A DNA stretch of 64,000 nucleotides from Oikopleura dioica (GCA_907165135.1 OU015568.1:6146501-6210500); one strand, 5' to 3'; counted from the first letter of the stretch, positions 11,886 through 22,470 are shown. Translations and numbers: made by a program. Notes: a model not told the origin generated them from the letters alone.

Positions 11886-13014
11886 TTATTTGGAAATGCC
11901 ATATTGTCGGTACATTTGATCGATAGGATCTGTTATTGAATGGAGATCAGTTTCAATATCAGGGACGTTCAGTGAGTCTTGCGAGGCCGTTTCCTCCACG
12001 GCGCGTTGAATCTCAGCTGAGCTTATCTTGCGTCTCTTTTTCGTCTCTGCGTTAGATGATCCGCTTGTGGCTGATTCCGAGACGAGTTTTTTGTTGTCGA
12101 TGCTTCGAACTCTTCCGTTGCCCTTTCTCGAAAACTGGCAACCGAAGAAGATCATCACAACCATCTTTCAAATAAGTTGACGAGAGTTTTACTGACACTA
12201 CCTGTTTGAGGAAGATAAAGCTCTCAAGAACAAATTGCTGGGCGGGCATGTCGTAGAAAATAAGCAAACCAGCTTTTTGTCCTGCTTTACTCGTTATTTT
12301 CTGAAGCCTAGAGATCGTGTAAGAACGGGCGAATAAGAAAGAAATTACCCTAAAGCCGTGTAGATATCGTCGCCATATGCTTTTGCGCCAACCCAACTTC
12401 CGTGAAGCTGACCGATTCGACAGATGAACATGATGAGAATAACTGGAACAAACTTCAACTTTGTTTTTTCGACAAAAATACCTGGAATGCAAGAAAGCGA
12501 GAGCCAAAAATATCGGAAAATCTCCAAATCCGTGAAGACTTTTCTTTTGATAAATCGCTTTACCAAAAAACCATTCATCACCAGAAGCACAAAGCAGAAG
12601 AGAAGCTCAAGAACGTCCAGCCAGAGGACATTATCGTACATAACTACCGATGAATTATATTTTCTGTTGGATTTGAGGATTAATTAGGTACCATGATGGG
12701 AGATTCTTTTATTCGCCAAGACGTTCAAATTGAGCAGAAAAAGCATAAAAGCCTCGACGCAAATCCCAAGAACGAGACCAGACGCTTTTTATTGCTTCAA
12801 ACAATGAAATCAATGGATAACTCTGAATCTTATAAAAGCTGTAAACAAGTCCCTATCGTCATCTTCTTTCGCTGATCTCTCTTTCTTCTGTTTCCTACTT
12901 TCGTAAATTCCCGTTTACCATTAGCCGTGTAAAACTAGCAGCCTCTTGATCTCTCTCTGACTGCTCAGGCAAAGCGTTGAAAGTGTTTTTATGTGCTGAG
13001 ATGAGATTTGCCAT
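11886..13014 (-). CDS. Unrecognised multi-pass membrane protein
   Basis: Not recognised. My splice model starts at ATG 13014 (MANLISAHKNTFNALPEQ), passes through an acidic cytosolic stretch (AKEDDDRDLF) and then several hydrophobic segments: FMLFLLNLNVLA, VLELLFCFVLLVMNGFLV, FRYFWLSLSCIPGIFV, LKFVPVILIMFICRIG and possibly FVLESFIFLKQMVVMIFFG. A hydrophilic tail with a basic cluster KKRRK follows, ending MYRQYGISK. Introns in the 3' half are canonical and about 37-45 nt. The junctions in the first 270 nt are less sure; a shorter model would start at ATG 12746. The gene lies 103 nt downstream of the Bcl-2-like stop on the same strand, so co-transcription is possible. Confidence 0.55.
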
Positions 13015-13117
13015 TACGTAGATCGTAAAGACTTGTCGAGCTCTTTAACATTGACACGGCAATTATAATTATGATTACAATGATGATGATGAGGTGTTCT
13101 CTTGAAATTTAATTTCA

Positions 13118-13986
13118 TCAGTGAAAACTCCGGCAGTGAAGATAGAGTATCAAATTCGCAATTATCAAGAAAATGAAGAGCGCGTTGAAAACCGGCTTAT
13201 ACGCCTCCAACTTATTATTCAAATCGTACCCAAGCGTAATCGTGTTTGTAAAATAATCAGCAAACGTGAGCTTTTCTGATTGATCCGTCGACGCCGAAGC
13301 TTCTTGCATGTTCTTTTGAAAGTAGTTTTGCAAGTCCGTCCATCCTAAAATTGTAAATCGTTGTGAAACACAAGATAAGATACCTTTCTTCTTTATGAAA
13401 TCTTCAATGTCGGAATGTTGAAGCAAACTGGCAGTGAATCGCTGACCAAGAATCGGGTAGCTCACTGAAGCATTCAAGTTAACTCAGTTGAATCCGCAGG
13501 GATCCGCTTGGTACTCTGATGTTCCGGATTGGCGGCCAAGAAAAGCGTGAAGATCTCGAGACTTGCGGCTAGCTTGAACCAACTACAGCCTTCGGAGAAG
13601 AGAATCTTCCACGCCACGCAGAAAAGGCCATTTCGACAAGAGCAAGTGCTATTTTGCCGCTTTGTTCAAGATTCAAAGAGAATTTTCCGCGTTTGGAAAA
13701 TCTGCGTAATAAACTTAGTTAATTTATATCTTTTCCTGTGGGTAAATCCCCCTGACGAAGAGCGAGGGATAATTAAACTTCATCAAATCTACCATCGTAT
13801 TCAGCGAGCTCAGTTCAGCGTTAATCACTTCTTTCCTCAAGCGTGCACCAATTCCATGCTTATTAAATCGACTCGCTAAGTAGCATGTGCACAGCACCTA
13901 GTACAATTATAATTTTATTAGAGCCCGAAAAGAAATACACTCACTTCAAGGTGCCGTTTGATGTTCGAGTTGTCGAGCTCGAACAT
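13118..13986 (-). CDS. Bcl-2 family apoptosis regulator (candidate)
   Basis: About 210 residues by hand splicing, starting at ATG 13986 (MFELDNSNIKRHLE). A BH1-like segment reads GCSWFKLAASLEIFTLFLA, aligning with the NWGR-type BH1 helix though the Asn is Ser and the Gly is Phe. About 45 residues later a BH2-like FIKKKGWTDLQNYF matches the WxxxxGGWxxFxxxY pattern at the expected distance. A C-terminal hydrophobic anchor (ALFIFLIIANLILYL) precedes LHCRSFH, as in tail-anchored BAK/BCL2 proteins targeting mitochondria or ER. A clear BH3 was not found; the NTMVDLMKFNYPSLF region is a weak candidate. Introns: about 39 nt (frame-preserving, near 13345-13384), about 50 nt near 13462-13512, a longer GT-AG one near 13668-13760, and one of about 46 nt after exon 1. 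Pro- versus anti-apoptotic class cannot be told. Confidence 0.65.
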
Positions 13987-14709
13987 TGTCGTTATTTTGC
14001 TCTCTCTAAAAGAAAATGAGAAAAATTTTTGACCGAAATTTTTTAAAATAAAAAGGAAAAGATGCAAATAGTCTGAGATCCTTACCTAATGACTGTATTC
14101 TTGGCGACTGTCTTTTGCTGAACCCGTTCCAATCCATCCCTTGAGTTTTGACTCAGCCTTTCTGTTGTCAGCCCTTTTCTCCGAGCTCTATATTTTCAAC
14201 CCTTTTTATCGCGAAAATACTTTTTTTGTAATTTACCTCAATCGATGTGCCGACATTCTCTACTAAGAGGAAACAAGTTCTACTCTCTTTTATTTCTTGG
14301 ATAGAACCTCTCTTACTCTATCGCGCCAGTCTGAACCGCTGACAAAATAAAAAGTGACGGGTGGAATGATTCAATAAATTTATTTTAAGCTATTTAGCCA
14401 TTCAATAAAAATCACTCACTAGTATATGAGCTCGAGTCTTTTTTGTTGGCCAACATGGGTAAGTAACAAGACGCGCCGCGGGTATCTCTTTTCAGAAGAC
14501 GGGGATCTACTCCTAGATACAGTCTGCGAGATCAGACCAGAGGTGACAGGGCGAGGATTAAATGTGGCGAAATAAAGCGCGGCCTGCGGTTAATATTCTG
14601 AGCAGTGTTGGTACATTAAATCTGCATCTGCTCAGAAGCATGCAGAATGTGACTCATTGCCAATAAAGGTTTTTTATTAATTTGTTTATTGCGCTAGTCT
14701 ATAATCGGA
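13987..14709. other. Intergenic between the Bcl-2-like and homeobox genes
   Basis: Upstream region of the minus-strand Bcl-2-like gene and 3' flank of the minus-strand homeobox gene. Two AATAAA-like signals lie near 14374 and 14404. A possible 27-codon spliced frame at 14456-14574 is discussed under rejected items. No RNA gene was seen. Confidence 0.4.
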
Positions 14710-15334
14710 TTACAGTGCGTACAGATGGGAAACAAGCTGATTTCCAGTATCCATAAGCAAGTCCATGAATCCGGTGTGTGGAATTTCCGCGTAGTTGTAA
14801 GACTCCAACGTCAAAGAAGCGCTAATGCTGTCTTCAGATGATGTTTGGTTGTTGAAATGAGACTCGATTTTCCACTGGAGATAGTTGGGCGCCATTTTTT
14901 CATCAGCAACTTAAATTGGATTACATTTTCTTGTTCTGAATATAGCGATTAATACAATATACATACTGTAGGCTTAGATAGATAGCGATTCTATCGTGAA
15001 TATCTTCTAACTTAAGCTTTTAAATTCTTATTTTCAAATAAAAATAACTAACTTTGTCTTCGCGCGAGTTATATATAGAAAATATACCTGAGAGATCTTT
15101 CTTCGTTTTCCTTTGATCTTTGGAAGAATAGATATTCTTCCGATTGTTCTTGTTCATCGGAAAAGCTCCTTTTCGCCTGTTTCTGAACCAGGTCTTGACC
15201 GCCTGGTCTTTCACATTGCCCAGCTCAGCAGCAAGGGCCTGGATTTCCGCCGGAGTGGGGTACTGTTCTTTCAAGTAAAACTCCTCCAGCTTCATCTTCT
15301 GGGGAATGCTCCATGTTATGCGTTTTCGCCTCAT
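14710..15334 (-). CDS. Divergent homeodomain transcription factor
   Basis: A homeodomain starts almost at the first ATG (MRRKRITWSIPQKMKLEEFY) and runs through YPTPAEIQALAAELG to the recognition helix DQAVKTWFRNRRKGAF. The W48, F49, N51 and R53 positions are conserved; position 50 is Arg, which is rare and should alter DNA-site choice. A basic linker (NRKNIYSSKDQRKTKKDLS) leads to an intron of about 178 nt (near 14912-15089) and a 3' exon ending DTGNQLVSHLYAL. The protein is small, about 145 residues from this ATG. The open frame continues five codons upstream (DNKSS) to a TTTAG acceptor at 15350, so an extra 5' exon is possible. The class (ANTP, PRD or other) cannot be decided by eye; the helix-3 sequence does not match any class I recognise. 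Confidence 0.8.
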
Positions 15335-15691
15335 GGAGGATTTATTGTCTAAAGATATTCGAAAGCGTGTGGTTCTTTTATTGAGTTAGAGAACTTGATG
15401 GCGCATAACCGGTAGCGCCAACCAACCATGTAATTAAACGCTGCGATATGAGGACTGTATTTCGAACTATTTTCGACAGCTCGTCCATCATTCTTTTATG
15501 ATTTCAATCGGAATATTTTAGCATCAATATGTTAAGAATTCATGTAGCCACAGATGAATGTCCGACATCTCCGCTAGAAAAATTTACAGTGTTTTCGAAT
15601 CGCCCGCTGGGCATGTTGCTCGAATATTTTCCCATCCCCTTCTTTCCATTTAATTTTATATCGCTCTTATGGCTTTTGAAAGCTGTTACTG

Positions 15692-17110
15692 ATGTTGAGA
15701 ATATCAACTGTTCTGGTCAGAGGATCTGGCTTCTTGTCGTTGATTTTTCTTTTTCTCTCGGCAGAGCACGCGGCGAAGAGTATCAGTTATGCCGTGACGA
15801 AGAGGCCGAAAGAACTGCTGCTAGAATTGGGGCAGATTGAAAAAGACTTGGGACTGCAGATTGACAGAGACATCGCGTACACACTCGAGCATGGAGGACT
15901 GGTCGAAGGAGCAAATTCAGCGTACAAAGGAGTCTTGTTTCATTTGGAACGAGTGCTGCACATCATTCCCCAAGCTGACGAAATCGAGGAGCATCACGCT
16001 GAGCCAACAAAAGCTCCAAAATTAGAAAATGTAATTTTATAAATATCATCGGCGGGCTCATCTTTTTTTAGACTGGAAAAGCAAAGTCTGAAGAAGCAAT
16101 CGAGAAAGAGGAAGAAGAGGATTTATCTGACCCGTCGGTTTTTCCGGAAGAATCAACTTACGGCCCAGAAGTTTTGCACCCTCACAATTATAAATGGCTC
16201 CTGAATCCAGTCAACAAATGCAAGCGAGAAAAACCTCTTTTCGTTGTTTTAATTAGAAGCCAAGAAGCAAACTATCAGCTCCGAGAAGCAATCAGAAAGA
16301 CGTGGTGTTCAAGAGAAGAGAAGTCATCAACCTTCAGCTGCGTTTTTCTTGTCGGACGAGATCATACGCTGCCCAAAGAGAAGATCAAGCTCGAGTACAG
16401 CCATTATCACGACATCTTGATGGAAGACTTTGAAGGTAAGCCTCTTCTCTTCTGTTTGTCTCTTTAATTTGATTCAAGACGGCAAAGACATCGAAAAAGT
16501 TCTGATGGGACTCCGCTGGGTAGAAAAATATTGCAAGCAGCCCAAATACCTGCTGAAAACAAACGATGATGTCTGGGTCAACATCGATCGCTTCAACGAC
16601 TACTTCGAATCCAACACTATCGACGAGCACTTCTTTGGGGGGAAATGTGTGATGGAGTTTCCAGACAGAAATCGAAAATCGAAAAAATATATTTCAGAAG
16701 AAGAATATCCCGCGAATCATTATCCAGCTTCCTGCAGGTAAAGCAGTTCTCCTTTGCTTGATCTACTTTCAATCGTTTTTTATAGAGACAGTGGATATTT
16801 GATGACAACGGATCTCGCCGGTAAAATATTCGAAAAATCGCTGGAGGTGGTTCCTCCAGTCAAATTTGAGGACATTTACTTCGGCTTCGTTCTTCATGCT
16901 CTTGGGCTCTTCACAGTAAGCATTTTTAAATCATTTCATTTGTTACTCCTCCCGAAGCGTTCAACCTCCGGATTCGACTTTGGTAAATTTCTTCTTCAAC
17001 GATCCTGCGAGTACAAAACCAACGCGTTCACGATCACCATTGCCGGCCAAAATCTCCAGTCAAAGACAAACAATCTCCAACAACTTCACGAGCGAATACT
17101 CAAGTGTTAA
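15692..17110 (+). CDS. GT31 beta-1,3-galactosyl/GlcNAc-transferase-like Golgi enzyme
   Basis: Type II membrane glycosyltransferase of the beta-1,3-GalT family, expected in the Golgi lumen using a UDP-sugar. The start at ATG 15692 gives a signal anchor (GSGFLSLIFLFLSAEHAA), then a Glu-rich stem. The family motifs are NPVNKCKREKPLFVVLIRS, REAIRKTWC (usually RxxIRxTW), the metal-site region YLLKTNDDVWVN (DDV in place of DxD), and PVKFEDIYFGFVLHALG (the E(D)VYxG motif). Introns are canonical and about 42-47 nt (16029-16070, 16435-16480, 16738-16784, 16915-16956). Exact acceptor specificity is unknown. The stop (17110) is 14 bp before the left end of a transposon, so the native 3' UTR has been replaced or pushed 2.7 kb away. 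Confidence 0.85.
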
Positions 17111-17696
17111 ATCCATCTATTCTGCAGGGCTGGTAAATTCGCGTCCTAAAATCTGTCGAAAATTTTTAGTGCGCTAAAATTAGTGCGCGAATTCATTTTG
17201 TCGAGACTTTAGCGACTTTCGCGTCTCTTTCGCGTGTGTCTCGAAAACTGTCGAAAATGATGGCAGCTGATTGGCCCGCCAATGAGTGCGGGCTCTTTAA
17301 TTCTGACGAATACGTAAGTTTGAGAATTTCAAACTTCGTTTAAACTAGAATTTCAAAAAGTTTGGTTTCAATAAAGTGGATAAGAAAATCGAGGGCGTAA
17401 ATTTCTAATATGTAGCCACAAAAGACTTTATCAATCTATTTGATAATTTTATTTATAAATATAAAATAACAAATATAGGGAAAATAATTAGCAGGGTTCT
17501 TCCTGCTTTTTCCCTTTCTTGCCATTCTTCTTCTTGTCGTCGTTCGACAACTAATCTTCGATGTCTTCAATAGTCTGCAGCTGGAGCAGCCTTTTGCGAG
17601 TTGTTAATATAATTCTTTATTAACAAAATCATATTTATTATTATATATTTCTTTTGCAATTCAGAAGGGAGATCTTCTCCCAAGTTCATGCTAACA

Positions 17697-18743
17697 CAGG
17701 GATGGAAATATGAGAAAATTTTCCAGCGGCACCGGCACGGCACGGCACAACCAAAATACCCGTGCCGCGGCACGGTACGGCACGGCACAAAATTCCGAAG
17801 TGCCGTCAAGCCCCTTAAATTAACAAATCAAGGAACGGGGCTGAAACGGCCCGAAGGGCCGTCAAGCCCCTTAAATTAACAAATCAAGGAACGGGGCTGA
17901 AACGGCCCGAAGGGCCGTCAAGCCCCTTAAATTAACAAATCAAGGAACGGGGCTGAAACGGCCCGAAGGGCCGTCAAGCCCCTTAAATTAACAAATCAAG
18001 GAACGGGGCTGAAACGGCCCGAAGGGCCGTCAAGCCCCTTAAATTAACAAATCAAGGAACGGGGCTAAACGGCCCGAAGGGCCATCAAGCCCCTTAAATA
18101 AACAAATCAAGGAAGGGGGCTGAAACGGCCCGAAGGGCCGTCAAGCCCCTTAAATTAACAAATCAAGGAACGGGGCTGAAACGGCCCGAAGGGCCGTCAA
18201 GCTCCTTAAATTAACAAATCAAGGAACGGGGCTGAAACGGCCCGAAGGGCCGTCAAGCCCCTAAAATTAACAAATCAAGGAATGGGGCTGAAACGGCCCG
18301 AAGGGCCGTCAAGCCCCTTAAATTAACAAATCAAGGAACGGGGCTAAAACGGCCCGAAGGGCCATCAAGCCCCTTAAATTAACAAATCAAGGAACGGGGC
18401 TGAAACGGCCCGAAGGGCCGTCAAGCCCCTTAAATTAACAAATCAAGGAACGGGGCTGAAACGGCCCGAAGGGCCGTCAAGCCCCTTAAATTAACAAATC
18501 AAGGAACGGGGCTGAAACGGCCCGAAGGGCCGTCAAGCCCCTTAAATTAACAAATCAAGGAACGGGGCTAAAACGGCCCGAAGGGCCGTCAAGCCCCTTA
18601 AATTAACAAATGAAGGAAGGGGGCTGAAACGGCCCGAAGGGCCGTCAAGCCCCTTAAATTAACAAATCAAGGAAGGGGGCTGAAACGTGCCGTGCCGTGC
18701 CATGCCGCTGTGCCGTGCCGTGCCGCTCAGATTTCCATCCCTG
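17697..18743. mobile_element. Nested hAT-type MITE carrying a minisatellite
   Basis: Terminal inverted repeats CAGGGATGGAAAT at the left and ATTTCCATCCCTG at the right, with the 8-bp target duplication TGCTAACA at 17689-17696 and 18744-18751. The subterminal regions are arrays of GGCAC / GTGCC pentamers (17730-17788 and 18686-18725) in inverted orientation. The interior is a 56-bp tandem array and nothing else. There is no coding capacity. It is inserted in the outer hAT-type element, so it is the younger of the two. Confidence 0.88.
17803..18686. repeat. 56-bp minisatellite, about 16 copies
   Basis: Near-identical 56-bp units in direct tandem, each with CCGTCAAGCCCCTTAAATTA, an ACAAATCAAGGAACGGGGCT core and AAACGGCCCGAAGGG. 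Each unit contains the palindrome ACGGCCCGAAGGGCCGT, so a single strand can form a hairpin per repeat, closed further by GGGGCT pairing with AAGCCCC. Variants are single bases (C/T in GCTCCTTAAA, A/C in CTAAAATT, GGAAGGGGGC in edge copies). The array fills the nested hAT-type MITE. Confidence 0.93.
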
Positions 18744-19872
18744 TGCTAACACTGTTGGTAAAAACACCCCTTCCCTCGCTTTTAATTTTGATTGCAGATC
18801 TCCTCCTAATACATTTTACTCATAAAAATAACAATGCTATATTCTTTAGCCTATATACTTATAAATTATAATGGATATAAAAACCAAAAAAACTTTGGGA
18901 GGAGTTCTTCATTAGCAGTTATCAGGTAAGCGTGAATTTGGGAGGAGACCTCCCTTGTGAATTATCAAATAAATATGATTCTGTGAATAAAGAGTACTGA
19001 GAAGAGCTCTTCTTGAGGACAGCGATGAGAAGTTGTCGGACGACGACAAGAAGAAGAACGGCAAAAAAATGAAAAAAAACGTGAAGATCCAGCTGCGGAT
19101 GGCCCTGCTATAAAAAAATTAAGGGAGAAGACTTCCCTAGGAAAGCTTATCTTAGCTCGTCATTTAAGGACCCCCCGTCATGTTTGACGATTTTCGGGAA
19201 TCGATTCTCCGAGTTCTGAGAATCATTTTTCTCTATTGTGGTAAAATTCTATCTCGACTCTAACACCCTCGAAATGGAGGTTGAAAATCGAGATTTTCGG
19301 GCTTTTTTCGAAAAATTTGCCCATTTTTCGTCTGATAAGCGACCTTTAATCCCATTTTTGGACTGAACCCCTAAATTTTCTTAAATCAAGGTCATCCGTG
19401 AGATATTAATGTTTGAAAAATATTTTGACTTAAACCTTTCGAAGCGACACCCTTAAGAAGTGCACGAGCGTTCTTTACTATTTGGTGCCCTCACCCAAAT
19501 ATATACAACAATATTTTAAAGTTTATATTATATAGTTATAGTATAGTTTCCGTTTATTGAAAGTCTTCCCTTGTAAAAAATCGTCTTCCATGAAGTTGTC
19601 CTCCGAGAAGAGCGCGCCCATTTGTTGATGAAAAAGAGCCTCTTTTTTCGCGACTTTAGCGCTGAAAAGCTCTCGAAAAGTCACTAATTTCCCCGAGTGG
19701 AAAAATTAGTGTCATTTTAGCGCACTAAAGGCGCGAAAGACGCGAAAGTGTCTCTAAAATAATATTAGTGCGCTAATTTTTTTTTCTTCGAGAGATATTA
19801 GTGCGCTAATTTACCAGCCCTGCTATTCTGTATTATACTTTATGATATGTTTGAATGTTCAAGAAAGCTGTT

Positions 19873-22470
19873 TCAAATTTGAAGCATGTGATCGTCAAAA
19901 ATCAGCGGGATCTCGTCCGTCAGAGAGGTCATCGTTTCGTTGAAGTAGATTCTGAAACAGTTTCGCAAATAAGATCAGCAATCGGAGATTACCTAAACGC
20001 TTCTTCAAGCTGATCATACGTAGCTCGCTTGTCTGGTTCTTCGACAAAACACGCCATGATGATTGAGTGGATTGAGCTGAGTTGGTTAATACTTGATACG
20101 TTAACTAACAACTTTAAAAGTTACCGAGCCATGACTTCAGGCCGATGAAGTTTTTCTCCGTTGTCTATCGCTTTGAGCACATCGTTCCACTTTCGGCAGT
20201 GCGAGTATGGCGTTCCTCCTCTGAATTCAAATTGCGATAGTGAAGCAACAAAAGAACTTACCTGGTGAAAAACTCCCAGATAGTGCAGCCAACTGACCAG
20301 ACGTCCGACCAAACGCTTTTTGAGATTTCAAAGTTTTCTGTTGAAACTTGAAAACAAAAAATAGTCTCTTTTCAAAACCCTTTCGTGAATTCCATGGCTC
20401 TGAGAGTCTCCGGAGCAAACCAGTACATGAAATCCGAGAGAAGATTGTCGCCCATTTCGTCCGGCAAAAATTCTAAAATGTGAAGTCCTTTCACTCCGTA
20501 GGCGATTTTGAGCTTGTTGTCGCCGCTGAGAAGCAGCGTCATGCATCGAAGCTATAAATTCGACTTGAAAATGCTCAAGAATAACTATTAAAAACCTCTC
20601 TGACGACAATATCCGCGCTAGATAAATGCTTCATTCCAGCTATCAAGTCCTTGATCCAACCAAAGACGTCTTTGTAAGTGATGATTTGTAACGGGCTGAC
20701 GAGAAAACTGAGCATTGAAGTGTCAGTGGCTCCGTCGTAGACAAAAGAAGGGATGCTTTCGTGGTCGAAGATGATTCCGAAAATTGGAAAAACGACTTTT
20801 GAGAAGTTCATTTCGCAGGTTTTCTTGGCCAGCTGAATAAATTATTGAAATCAAGGAAGAGTCTTTCTTTAAAAATACCGAAAAGATGAGTTTGGAAAGC
20901 TTCTTTTTCATCAGAAAATTATTCCTAATCAGCATGTCCTTTTTGTTGTTGCTCATGTCGTCGGTCTTCTTTTCCGACCAATTGGACGACCAAAAAACCG
21001 GTTTGCCGTCGAACTTGCCGTAAATCATTCTGACTCCATAAGCAGTTCCTGATAGTCGCCATGGACGAGCATTTTCCACGTCGTTTCGAAACATCAAAAA
21101 CCGCGAGACGAGTTCTTTGTCGATGTAATCGTGGACAGACTTTTGAACTGTCTCGTTGTGCATGTGCGAAATTCGCTGCAAAAAGAAGGGAACGTATCCG
21201 GTCGGTTTTGCATCAGTTTTTTCAAGAAAATAAGTGAGTTTTCTTTTCACCCATATGTCCATGTTTCTTTTGGCATTGGTGCGCTCGAAGAAAAACAGCA
21301 TAATCAGCGGAATAAACAAAATTTCAAAGACCAAAACGGCCACTGTGACGTAGCGAGTACTAAGATGCAGCGAAATCGTTACGTTTATCAGCACGCAAGT
21401 CAGAGCTATCAAGAGTAGGGAGAACAAATGAGCGACGACTACGAGTCCGCGCTGGTGGTAGCCCTCTCGGATCATCCGCCTGTAGCTCAAGTAAATAGAA
21501 CTCGCGAGGATGCAGATATTGATCGTCTCGAAAAACGCCGACACCCATCCGAAGTACTTGAACGTCGCCTGGTCCAGTCCCATGATAAACGATCCGTTGG
21601 CGTAGCAATAGGTGCCAGAATAATCTTGCCTCGAAAGAATGACACAGCCGAGGTCGTATTGTGGGACATCGGGGACTGTGATACCGAGTTTGAGGAAACA
21701 TCCGATGCTGAGAAAAAGCTGCAAAACCGGGACGAAAACGGCGGGAACCATGGGAAGAAGCGCAAAGTAGATAAATATCGGCTTGATTCGAACCAGGTCA
21801 ACGGCGTCGACGTCGATTTCTTCCTCGTCCTCGTGCTTTGTCGCCTCCTGGAATCTGCTGTTCATCAGGCCGGTGAGAGTCCAGTTTCCATTCCCACGGA
21901 AAGCGGGGCCAGCGCCTTAGAAGATAGTTACCTTTATGAATTGAAAGAGTGAGTACCTGCAATGGCGATTTTCAAATCTCGTCTGTCTTTATTCGACGTT
22001 CGGATGTAAGTGGCGAGCCTGTACGAGTAGATGATCTGCCAGAAACTGAGAGGCATGACGACTGTGAAGATGAACCAAATTTTGGAGAAAGGGAAGCAGA
22101 AGTGGCTCGGCACAAGTTTCAAAATGTCGAAAATGAGGAGAACGACCGCGGCGATGACTGAAGCAGTGCAAGTGTAGACGCACCAGATGTAGCTAGTTCT
22201 GCTGAAACGGACATTTTGGCGGTTGCAGACGACGAGGGTGTATCTCTCGACGCGCACTCGCTTCAAGTAAAAGGGCAGTTTCCGGCGAATGAAGCTGACC
22301 AAGCAGCAGGCATTAAAAATCAGCACAAAAACAAGAAGCCCTCCAGGTAAACTGATTCTGCGCCACAAATGCACCAGGTCGTCAAAAGACAAGTGCGCGA
22401 TTTTCGTGCTTATCTCTGAAATGTCTGCGCCCATTGGACTTTTGGGGAAGTAGACGAATGCTACTGGCAT
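19873..22470 (-). CDS. Seven-transmembrane protein fused to an RTK-like pseudokinase
   Basis: About 750 residues, start at ATG 22470 (MPVAFVYFPKSPMGADISEI). Seven hydrophobic segments are seen: GGLLVFVLIFNACCLVSF, CVYTCTASVIAAVVLLIF, IWFIFTVVMPLSFWQIIY, FIYFALLPMVPAVFVPVL, GWVSAFFETINICILASS, GLVVVAHLFSLLLIALTC and TVAVLVFEILFIPLIMLF. A cytosolic kinase-like domain follows: LIAGMKHLSSADIVVREL at the HRD position (VRE), KIAYG at the DFG position, WFAPETL (APE kept), and SVWSDVWSVGCTIWEFFTRG as in tyrosine kinases. The VAIK Lys is not visible. The catalytic Asp, the DFG Asp and the Asn after HRD are all replaced, so it should be catalytically dead. One intron near 20345-20390 seems to need GG-AG ends. 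Receptor-like signalling is inferred; no ligand can be guessed. Confidence 0.75.

Larger units (their letters stand above)
17125..19822. mobile_element. hAT-type foldback element (outer), hosting a nested element
   Basis: The ends read CAGGGCTGGTAAATT and its reverse complement AATTTACCAGCCCTG. The 8-bp target duplication CTATTCTG occurs at 17117-17124 and 19823-19830. Subterminal palindromic motifs TTAGTGCGCTAA recur near both ends, as hAT transposases often need subterminal repeats. Further in, inverted similarity continues: TTGCCATTCTTCTTCTTGTC near 17520 matches the reverse complement near 19035, and GAAGGGAGATCTTCTCCCAA near 17664 matches near 18935. No intact transposase is visible. A second hAT-type element is inserted at 17697-18743; without it and its duplication this element is about 1.64 kb. 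It sits between the GT31 stop and the 3' end of the convergent 7TM-pseudokinase gene. Confidence 0.87.

Noticed and set aside
13529-13879. 116-codon plus-strand frame opposite the Bcl-2-like gene
   Set aside because: No ATG-linked domain or splice support; the minus-strand frames splice into a coherent Bcl-2-like protein.
14456-14574. A 27-codon spliced frame (ATGG|gtaagt..cag|AAGACGGGG...)
   Set aside because: Good splice signals, but the product (MEDGDLLLDTVCEIRPEVTG...) is too short and unrecognised to call a gene.
17803-18686. Regular repeats that might suggest a CRISPR array
   Set aside because: Units are in direct tandem with no unique spacers, inside a transposon, in a eukaryotic genome.
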